Positions 1 through 5,310 of a DNA stretch of 7,169 bases are shown piece by piece. Both the position numbers and the translations under genes were made by a program. This stretch comes from Bacilli bacterium (GTDB taxonomy: Bacteria; Bacillota_I; Bacilli_A; RFN20; CAG-826). The DNA lies in contig JAFZLN010000080.1 of the NCBI GenBank assembly GCA_017551465.1, positions 1-7,169 of the forward strand, given 5' to 3'. The notes beneath the pieces are model-generated. The model was not told the DNA's origin. It did no database searches and saw nothing but the letters and a program-made list of their open reading frames with translations. Position 1 is the stretch's first letter. Each line of letters begins with the position of its first letter.

Positions 1-61
1 GATTCGAACCGATGATCATTGAGTTGCAGTCAATTGCCTTACCAGACTTGGCTAAGGAACC
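1..61 (-). tRNA. tRNA-Cys (anticodon GCA), 3' end cut off by the window edge
   Basis: Read on the minus strand, this folds as a tRNA. The 7-nt acceptor 5' strand begins at 61 and is followed by TA. A D-arm has stem GCC/GGC around a loop containing GG. The anticodon stem ATTGA/TCAAT closes the loop CTGCAAC, and the T-arm carries the loop TTCGAAT. The anticodon GCA (plus-strand 25-27) decodes Cys UGC/UGU. Only the first base of the T-stem 3' strand is inside the window, so the acceptor 3' strand and CCA status cannot be seen. A dedicated promoter lies just upstream, so the tRNA need not depend on read-through from potD. It may head a tRNA cluster continuing past the left edge. Confidence 0.93.
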
Positions 62-79
62 ATTCTTGCAGCGTTATGA

Positions 80-109
80 ATTATAGCACTGCAATTATCT
101 TACTATCAA
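80..109 (-). promoter_or_regulatory. Promoter of tRNA-Cys
   Basis: On the minus strand, TTGATA (104-109) and TATAAT (80-85) are separated by 18 nt. The -10 box is preceded by TGC, giving an extended -10 (TGnTATAAT). Transcription would start near 73, about 12 nt before the mature tRNA 5' end at 61. This is a near-ideal sigma-70/SigA-type promoter, as expected for a stable RNA gene. It sits in the 81-nt gap after the potD stop codon. Confidence 0.8.
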
Positions 110-142
110 GCAACAAATAAACTTTTTTTAATTTTAATATAA

Positions 143-1462
143 TTAGTCTTTAATATCGCCCCACATTTTTTCGACTTTTTCGGTTTGATCGCCGAAGTCT
201 TTCATAATGCAGCAGCGTTTTAAGACATCTTCTGTTGGGTATTGAGCGTCGAATTGACGTCCTTTTTCACTTAAAGGAATTTCAATCTTGGCTTCGGTAC
301 CAAAGTAGAAGCTTAAGTCGACTTCATATGTTTCTTCTTCATCTTCTTCAGCAGCATATGTGTCTTCGACATATTTCCAAATGGCATCACCAACGATTGG
401 GGATGTATAGCCAACAGCTTCCATACATAATTGAGCGTTTTCTGGGTTGCAGATGAAGTTAACGAATTCTTCCGCTAATTCTTTGTTGGCGCCTTTTGGC
501 ATGACCCAACCATCGAACCAAACGTTACTGCCTTCTTTTGGAAGGGAGTAATTTAAGATTTTGCCACCTTCTTCAGCGGAATCCATAGCGAAGATTGCGT
601 CACCACTCCAGGCTAAGTTAGCGTTATATGTACCTTTAACAATTTCTTCTTTACCTTCGTCAACTTCGAAGCCATAAACTGTTTTGCTCTTAGCATCTTT
701 TAAAGCTTCTTTGACTTTAGAAATTGTCATGTCATCACATCTATTGAAGATAGCGCTTAATTTGCTATTAAATTCTGAATCATTTTCATCTAAAGCAGCG
801 ATTTCATCTTTATAGACATGGAAGATAGCGGTCACATATGTATCTCTCATAGAATCTTTTAAAGAGAATTGTTTTTTGTATTTAGCGTCACTACTCCATA
901 AGCATTCCCAAGAAGAAACTTCTTCAGCGGTGAACTTTTCTGGATTATAGGTGAAGCCCATTGTGCCCCAGAAATAAGGAACGGCATATTGAAGGAAGGA
1001 ACTACCATCATTTAACTTTTCGTTTTGGAATCTGCTCTTAATGAATGGTGAACCATAATCGGCGAAGTTCTTTAAAGAATCACCATATTTGCCTGTCTTA
1101 TCATCATAAGAGAACTTTTCAAGCATGCCTTCGTTAGCCATCTTTTGAATCATATAATCTGATGGACAGATTAAATCTGGTTTGAAAGAACCTTGGCTGA
1201 TTTGAGTGTACATATCTTCATTAGTGGAGAAGTTTTCATAGGCCACTTTGATTTTTGTACCTGTTTTTTCTTGATAATATTTTTCAAATTTTTCGATGAT
1301 GCCATCGTCAACAACGGTGCCGTTTTCACTAGCGCCTTCGTAGATGTAATCTTCCCAGTTGTAAATGACTAAATCGTATTTAGTGCCACAACTAGTTAAG
1401 CTTGTTAATGCACCGACGGCTATTAACGAACTTAATAAAACTGTTACTTTGTTTTTAAGCAT
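143..1462 (-). CDS. potD: Spermidine/putrescine ABC transporter, substrate-binding lipoprotein PotD
   Basis: A 439-aa polyamine-binding protein that captures spermidine or putrescine outside the membrane and delivers it to PotB/PotC. A Lys-containing N-terminus, hydrophobic core and lipobox LTSC (Cys25) mark a type II signal peptide, so it should be lipid-anchored. The mature part has the type of the PotD/PotF solute-binding family: YNWEDYI (34-40), a CPSDY segment near 99-103, WSGDA (285-289) and WFDGWVMPKGA (315-325), whose aromatic and acidic residues are of the kind that clamp the amine groups. It is about 90 residues longer than E. coli PotD, partly from an acidic segment at 370-380 followed by a strand-rich stretch absent from the classical protein. 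The ATG overlaps the potC stop (ATGCTTAA, 8 nt). An AAGGAG SD at 1473-1478 lies 10 nt upstream, inside potC. It is the last gene of the operon, and no hairpin plus U-tract is seen after its TAA. Confidence 0.95.
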   Translation of the reverse strand: MLKNKVTVLLSSLIAVGALTSLTSCGTKYDLVIYNWEDYIYEGASENGTVVDDGIIEKFEKYYQEKTGTKIKVAYENFSTNEDMYTQISQGSFKPDLICPSDYMIQKMANEGMLEKFSYDDKTGKYGDSLKNFADYGSPFIKSRFQNEKLNDGSSFLQYAVPYFWGTMGFTYNPEKFTAEEVSSWECLWSSDAKYKKQFSLKDSMRDTYVTAIFHVYKDEIAALDENDSEFNSKLSAIFNRCDDMTISKVKEALKDAKSKTVYGFEVDEGKEEIVKGTYNANLAWSGDAIFAMDSAEEGGKILNYSLPKEGSNVWFDGWVMPKGANKELAEEFVNFICNPENAQLCMEAVGYTSPIVGDAIWKYVEDTYAAEEDEEETYEVDLSFYFGTEAKIEIPLSEKGRQFDAQYPTEDVLKRCCIMKDFGDQTEKVEKMWGDIKD

Positions 1463-2360
1463 TTTTACTTTTCTCCTTTTTTAATAATTTCTTTGCATTT
1501 TGGTTGCTCTTGACGTTCATCACTACAACCACAATTAATATCACAGCGAATAAAATAGCTGTAAATGCCCTAAATTGAGGTGGTAGACCCTTCTTTTTGG
1601 TAGCAGCGTCTACATATGTCGAAATGGTTTCAAATCCGCCGACAGTTGGCTTTGTAAAGGCGGTAATGACATAGTCATCTAATGACAGAGTCATTGATAA
1701 TAAGAAACCAGATAAAATACCAGGGATAATATCAGGGATAATCACTTTCCATAAGGCTTGAGTTTGTGTTGCACCTAAGTCCATAGCGGCTTCATATAAT
1801 GATGGATCCATTTGTTCAAGTTTTGGTTCCACAGACATAACAACGTAAGGAACACCAAGAACAATATGACCAATGCAGATTGTTAAGAAGCTTCTTGGAA
1901 TGAAGTTGGATAAGATAACAAATAAGACACTTAAGGAAACAGCGGTAACGATTTCAGCGTTAACAACTGGAATTTGTGTAACAAAGTCTAAGACTGTTCT
2001 CTTCCATTTTCTACGTAAGTAGTAAATACCAATAGCGCCTAATGTGCCAAGGATGGTTGCTCCTGTTGCAGAAACCAAGGCCACTAAAGCTGTGTTTTTA
2101 GCCGCATCCCAAATAGCGGTCGCATATTTATTACCACCATAGTTGAATAAAGTAACGTAGTTACCGAAACTGAATCCACTCCACATACCAGTTGTACTGT
2201 GTTCTGTGAAAGAGAAAATGGTGATGTAAATAATAGGAGCGTACATCAATAAAAGAACAAAATAGATAAAGACTTGTGCTAAGATCTTACGAAGTTTTTC
2301 GTTAGTTCTTTTTCTTTGAAGAGCACGGTTTGTTTGCTCAGCAGTCATATTTTGAACCAT
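1455..2360 (-). CDS. potC: Spermidine/putrescine ABC transporter permease PotC
   Basis: A 301-aa inner membrane permease (MetI-like, binding-protein-dependent transport family) that forms the translocation pore with PotB. Hydrophobic segments lie near residues 28-52, 89-113, 135-155, 160-178, 212-235 and 265-283. The cytoplasmic EAA loop that docks on the ATPase reads YEAAMDLGATQ...WKVIIPDIIPGI (about 189-215). I chose the ATG at 2360 over an in-frame TTG at 2366. The SD GGGAGG (2370-2375) is 9 nt from this ATG but only 3 nt from the TTG. The ATG shares one base with the potB stop (TAATG), which suggests translational coupling. The charged N-terminus of about 25 residues is longer than in E. 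coli PotC (264 aa). The 3' end overlaps potD by 8 nt. Confidence 0.95.
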   Translation of the reverse strand: MVQNMTAEQTNRALQRKRTNEKLRKILAQVFIYFVLLLMYAPIIYITIFSFTEHSTTGMWSGFSFGNYVTLFNYGGNKYATAIWDAAKNTALVALVSATGATILGTLGAIGIYYLRRKWKRTVLDFVTQIPVVNAEIVTAVSLSVLFVILSNFIPRSFLTICIGHIVLGVPYVVMSVEPKLEQMDPSLYEAAMDLGATQTQALWKVIIPDIIPGILSGFLLSMTLSLDDYVITAFTKPTVGGFETISTYVDAATKKKGLPPQFRAFTAILFAVILIVVVVMNVKSNQNAKKLLKKEKSKNA

Positions 2361-3214
2361 TACCAAATACCTCCCTTCTTTGTTTCTTCTTTATTCGAGA
2401 AGGCTTTTTCCGCGAGTAAGGTTAAGCCGATAATAATTAACATTACTAAAGATAATGTTGAACCAATGTGGTTAGAAATAGCACTTGTATTGCTACCAAA
2501 TTGTTGTTCGATTAAGTTACCAATGATTCTGACATTGTTTTCACTCATCTTATTAGCAATAACATATGAGGACATGGTTGGCATGAAAGTCATCATACAA
2601 GCAGAAACAATACCTGGAATAGTCATTGGAATAATAACTTTATAGAAGACTCTAAATGGATTAGCACCTAAGTCCGCAGCAGCTTCAATTTGGTTTTTAT
2701 CCATTTTTAACATTTGGTTATATAAAGGTAAGATAGCGAATGGCAAATAGTCATAAACCATACCAATAACAATTGATAAATATGGATATGTCGCGGTGAG
2801 ATCAACACCAAGAATCGCTTTGCTTAAACCATTAATCAAAGCTTTTAAACCAACGGTTCTAATAACAAAGTTAATCCACATTGGTAAAAGGAAGATATAA
2901 ACAAGAACTTTGTTCTTATTGTATTTTTTATTACTTAATAAATAAGCAACTGGGTAAGCAATAAGAATGCACACAAGTGTGGTAATTGAGGCAATGATGA
3001 CAGTTTGACCAATGACTTTCCAGTTAGTGGCATTGGTAAAGACTGTACCCCAGTTAGCAAATGAGAAATTACCCTTTGCATCAGTAAAGGCATAGTAAAC
3101 TATGAGAAGCAATGGGAACACCACGAATAACAACATGAAAAGCGCATATGGCATGCATAAACTTCCACGGAAGTTAAAGCGGTGTTGTTTTTTGTTACGA
3201 ACAACGGCTTCCAT
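2360..3214 (-). CDS. potB: Spermidine/putrescine ABC transporter permease PotB
   Basis: A 284-aa membrane permease, partner of PotC in the polyamine importer. It shows the usual six hydrophobic stretches (about residues 21-43, 70-94, 103-122, 144-165, 197-220, 250-270). The EAA loop IEAAADLGANPFRVFYKV and following IIPMTIPGI (176-202) contacts PotA. Length is close to E. coli PotB (275 aa). The start ATG is only 2 nt after the potA stop. The nearest strong SD (AAAGGAG, 3228-3234) is 13 nt away, longer than ideal, so initiation is probably helped by ribosomes finishing potA. The stop TAA overlaps the potC start by one base. The basic extreme N-terminus (RNKKQHRFNFR) fits a cytoplasmic location under the positive-inside rule. 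Confidence 0.95.
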   Translation of the reverse strand: MEAVVRNKKQHRFNFRGSLCMPYALFMLLFVVFPLLLIVYYAFTDAKGNFSFANWGTVFTNATNWKVIGQTVIIASITTLVCILIAYPVAYLLSNKKYNKNKVLVYIFLLPMWINFVIRTVGLKALINGLSKAILGVDLTATYPYLSIVIGMVYDYLPFAILPLYNQMLKMDKNQIEAAADLGANPFRVFYKVIIPMTIPGIVSACMMTFMPTMSSYVIANKMSENNVRIIGNLIEQQFGSNTSAISNHIGSTLSLVMLIIIGLTLLAEKAFSNKEETKKGGIW

Positions 3215-3216
3215 TG

Positions 3217-4917
3217 TTACTTCTTGGCTCCTTTACGAGATAAGTGAATTTGTGATTTATCAATGATAACGGAAACTTCATCGTTTTCGTTCCATAAGTC
3301 TGGTGTATTTAAGACAAAGTCTTCTTCATCTTCAGTTCTGACGATGATTTCGTAGTGATCACCTAAGTAGATTAAGGAGATGATATTACCATGGATGTCA
3401 CTGGCGTCTGGATCATCACTAATAGTGATAGCTTCGAATGGAACTTCGACGTTGATTTCCATATCAACGACATCAATTTCATTGCCTTTTTCATCCACTA
3501 AGACATCGTTTTCATCAATCTTAGCACCTGGGAATAATGGTAAGATATCAACTTCAAATTCAGCGTTAGCGAATTCAACGTTGTAGTTCTTAGTGATATA
3601 GCCATCATAGAAGTTACTGACGAATGGCTTTTTCATAATTTGAATATTAACTGGTTCAACATCTAAGCTGACTTTGATGCCTTCATCAAGTTCAGCGGTT
3701 GATTGAACGATAACTTCGGATTTACCAACGTTAATGATGTATTCATAGTGCATACCTTTGAAGATCTTGCTTGAAACAACACCATCAACAACACCACTAC
3801 CGGCTTTACCTAAGATGAAGTCTTCTGGTCTAACGACAACGTCAACCTTTTCGTTGACTGGGAATTTACCAAAATCAACTGGGTCAGCATCCCAATATTT
3901 ATTCAAGAATCTAACTTTGTTATCTTTGGCCATTGTGCCAGTGTAGATGTTAGATTCACCAATGAAGTCTGCAACAAAAGCGTTGTTTGGTTCATCATAT
4001 ATTTCTTTTGGTTTACCAACTTGTTGAATAACAGCGTCATTCATGACGACGATGGTATCAGACATAGTTAAAGCTTCTTCTTGGTCGTGTGTGACGTAGA
4101 TGAAGGTAATACCTAATTTTTTATGCATGGCCTTTAATTCAAGTTGCATTTCTTTACGCATCTTGAGGTCTAGAGCGCCTAATGGCTCATCTAATAATAA
4201 GATTTCTGGTTCGTTAACAATCGCACGTGCGATGGCGATACGTTGTTGTTGACCACCAGATAATGTGGAAATATCTCTTTTTTCAAAGCCTTCAAGGTCA
4301 ACGACCTTTAACGCTCTTTCGACTTTTTCTTTGATTTCTTGTTTTGTGAGATGACGGAATTTAGTAACAACATCAATTGGATTGGCGGATAAGGTTTTGT
4401 TTTCATCCACTAAAGCACCGATTTGATTTTCAATTTCCTTTAATTGTTCATCAGGAATCTTTTTGTCTTCTTTAGCTTTCTTGTTAAACTTTCTAGCTTT
4501 AGCAAGTTGTGCTTTTAATTTAGCAATTTGTTTATTATTAGCGTTGACTTTGGATTGGTCTTCCTTTTCTAAGATTGGCACATCATAAGGAATCTTTTTG
4601 AGCTTTAAGCCAAAGGCAATATTGTTATAAATGTTTAAATGCGCGAATAACGCGTATCTTTGGAAAACAGTGTTGATTGGTCTTTTATATGGAGGGAGTA
4701 AAGAAATGTCTTGTCCATTGAGTAAAATGACACCACTTGTTGGAAGCTCAAAACCAGCGATCATTCTAAGCGTTGTAGTCTTACCACAGCCAGAAGGTCC
4801 TAAGAATGTAACGAACTCACCTTTTGTGATATCGAGATTGAAGTTATCGACGACTGTTGTGCCGTCAAAAACCTTAGTAACACCTTGAAGTGAAATAATG
4901 ATATTTTCTTTATCCAT
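3217..4917 (-). CDS. potA: Spermidine/putrescine ABC transporter ATP-binding protein PotA, enlarged form
   Basis: A 566-aa ATPase that powers polyamine import through PotB/PotC. Visible motifs in order: Walker A GPSGCGKTT (40-48); Q-loop VFQRYALF (Q86, with R where S is commonly found); signature LSGGQQQR (219-226); Walker B ILLLDEP (239-245); D-loop ALD (248-250); switch His in THDQ (H277). All catalytic residues look intact. It is nearly 190 residues longer than E. coli PotA (378 aa). About 80 residues rich in Lys, Ala, Glu and Gln (111-189) are inserted between the Q-loop region and the signature helix, and look like a coiled coil. The C-terminal regulatory region has two TOBE-like segments (about 358-428 and 505-562) separated by an acidic linker. 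Mycoplasma PotA proteins, as I recall, are also about 560 aa with an insertion at this place. It is first in the operon; the SD AAGGTGG (4925-4931) is 7 nt from the ATG. Confidence 0.97.
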   Translation of the reverse strand: MDKENIIISLQGVTKVFDGTTVVDNFNLDITKGEFVTFLGPSGCGKTTTLRMIAGFELPTSGVILLNGQDISLLPPYKRPINTVFQRYALFAHLNIYNNIAFGLKLKKIPYDVPILEKEDQSKVNANNKQIAKLKAQLAKARKFNKKAKEDKKIPDEQLKEIENQIGALVDENKTLSANPIDVVTKFRHLTKQEIKEKVERALKVVDLEGFEKRDISTLSGGQQQRIAIARAIVNEPEILLLDEPLGALDLKMRKEMQLELKAMHKKLGITFIYVTHDQEEALTMSDTIVVMNDAVIQQVGKPKEIYDEPNNAFVADFIGESNIYTGTMAKDNKVRFLNKYWDADPVDFGKFPVNEKVDVVVRPEDFILGKAGSGVVDGVVSSKIFKGMHYEYIINVGKSEVIVQSTAELDEGIKVSLDVEPVNIQIMKKPFVSNFYDGYITKNYNVEFANAEFEVDILPLFPGAKIDENDVLVDEKGNEIDVVDMEINVEVPFEAITISDDPDASDIHGNIISLIYLGDHYEIIVRTEDEEDFVLNTPDLWNENDEVSVIIDKSQIHLSRKGAKK

Positions 4918-5281
4918 AATCTCCCCACCTTTTCCTACGTGAATTTTTATTCAAAAAAATCACGCAAAAAATATATATAAAATTAAACAAAAAAACAAAC
5001 AATTTTTTCAAAAAATTTTTTGAGGGGGGTTTTTGAAAAGGTGCATTTTTAATTTTGTTTTGATTATATCTATATATTTTGTAATTTTGCCTTTTGAAAT
5101 TTTTGTTAACTTTTTTCGCTGTTTTTTGTGGCGATTTTTCTTTCAATTTTTCAGGCTGATTTTTTGACGAGTTTTTTGCAACGATTTTTGCATCAATTTT
5201 TGCACTCATTTTTAGGGGTGTTTTTGAGGTTAAATTTTGACCGCTTTTTTGATTGTTTCTCACACATACGCTTGCACGCAT
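4910..5281 (-). CDS. Doubtful hypothetical small protein: Lys-rich with one C-terminal membrane segment
   Basis: An open frame of 123 codons runs from ATG at 5281 to a TAA that overlaps the potA ATG (ATGGATAA, 8 nt), the same arrangement as potC/potD. The predicted product has Lys about every fourth residue (20, 24, 28, 32, 36, 40, then 49, 53, 57), then a hydrophobic stretch near 93-108 flanked by basic residues, ending RRKRW. Against coding: no clear SD precedes the ATG; Lys is almost entirely AAA; Leu is mostly TTG and consecutive CCC codons occur, unlike the neighbours, which favour TTA and CTT. The 12-nt repeat period itself keeps a frame open, and the frame passes through the leader elements and the potA SD. 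No family is recognised. I regard it as more likely non-coding, but a 123-codon frame in such AT-rich DNA deserves mention. Confidence 0.2.
   Translation of the reverse strand: MRASVCVRNNQKSGQNLTSKTPLKMSAKIDAKIVAKNSSKNQPEKLKEKSPQKTAKKVNKNFKRQNYKIYRYNQNKIKNAPFQKPPSKNFLKKLFVFLFNFIYIFCVIFLNKNSRRKRWGDYG
4938..4964 (-). promoter_or_regulatory. Leader hairpin just upstream of the potA ribosome binding site
   Basis: CGTGA (4938-4942) pairs with TCACG (4960-4964). After one A-A mismatch, five T (4944-4948) pair with five A (4954-4958), leaving a 5-nt loop. On the pot transcript the stem ends only about 6 nt before the AAGGTGG SD. No U-tract follows on either strand, so it is not an intrinsic terminator. 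It could stabilise the 5' end of the mRNA, modulate access to the SD, or act in DNA as an operator. The pairing is directly visible; any role is inference. Confidence 0.45.
4974..5002 (-). promoter_or_regulatory. Candidate proximal promoter of the potABCD operon
   Basis: On the minus strand, TTGTTT (4997-5002) and TATATA (4974-4979) are 17 nt apart. Transcription would begin near 4967, placing the 4938-4964 hairpin at the extreme 5' end of the mRNA with a leader of about 50 nt. Such matches arise easily in AT-rich DNA, so this is a candidate only. A second -10 lies farther upstream at 5063-5068. Confidence 0.35.
5005..5039. repeat. AT-rich palindrome with a competing inverted repeat
   Basis: Positions 5008-5023 form a perfect 16-nt palindrome, TCAAAAAATTTTTTGA. 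Its left half also belongs to TTTTCAAAAA (5005-5014), which is exactly complementary to TTTTTGAAAA at 5030-5039 across a 15-nt loop containing GGGGGG (5024-5029). The two pairings are mutually exclusive. In the pot direction a U-rich stretch follows (about 4980-5004). Possible readings are a weak attenuator-like leader, intrinsically bent A6T6 DNA, or a protein-binding site. Confidence 0.5.
5063..5068 (-). promoter_or_regulatory. Candidate distal -10 box (TATAAT) for the pot operon
   Basis: A perfect TATAAT is present on the minus strand, but no good -35 box sits 16-18 nt upstream. The upstream DNA is a long series of A-tracts on this strand, which could act like an UP element and compensate. 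A transcript from here would start near 5056 and carry a leader of about 140 nt containing the palindrome at 5008-5023 and the hairpin at 4938-4964. Confidence 0.35.
5100..5250. repeat. Array of T-tracts (A-tracts on the minus strand) with a period of about 12 nt
   Basis: Runs of four to six T begin at 5100, 5111, 5122, 5135, 5147, 5160, 5172, 5185, 5197, 5209, 5221, 5235 and 5245, mostly 12-13 nt apart. The interrupting bases are GC-containing and only loosely conserved; the best units read TTTTTGCAACGA, TTTTTGCATCAA and TTTTTGCACTCA. The array fills the region between the divergent pot operon and lipoprotein promoters. It is not a CRISPR array, since units are far too short and there are no spacers. 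It could be curved or stiff regulatory DNA, a worn-down tandem repeat, or the coding sequence of a Lys-rich peptide on the minus strand. Confidence 0.6.
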
Positions 5282-5300
5282 TATCTTCTTTTCTTATAAT
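5272..5300 (+). promoter_or_regulatory. Promoter of the thioredoxin-like lipoprotein gene
   Basis: TTGCAC (5272-5277) and a perfect TATAAT (5295-5300) are 17 nt apart on the plus strand. The predicted transcription start is near 5307, only about 4 nt before the ATG at 5311. That leaves no room for an SD, and none is seen upstream of the ATG. Confidence 0.65.
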
Positions 5301-5310
5301 TTGTTTAATC

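Noticed and set aside
2361..2366. TTG at 2366 as the potC start
   Set aside because: Only 3 nt from the SD, while the ATG at 2360 has good spacing and forms the coupled TAATG junction.
4938..4964. Rho-independent terminator upstream of potA
   Set aside because: The stem is followed by the SD region, not a U-tract, in the pot direction, and by A-rich DNA in the other.
5008..5023. Intrinsic terminator at the AT palindrome
   Set aside because: The stem would be almost entirely A-U with little or no loop and lacks the GC-rich base of a typical terminator; kept only as a palindrome.
5100..5250. CRISPR-like or satellite array
   Set aside because: Units are 12-13 nt, poorly conserved beyond the T-run, and there are no unique spacers.
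5128..5310. Upstream extension of the lipoprotein frame, with Phe every fourth residue
   Set aside because: It is the T-tract array read in frame. It would start at a GTG without an SD, bury the lipoprotein signal 61 residues inside, and cross the lipoprotein gene's own promoter.
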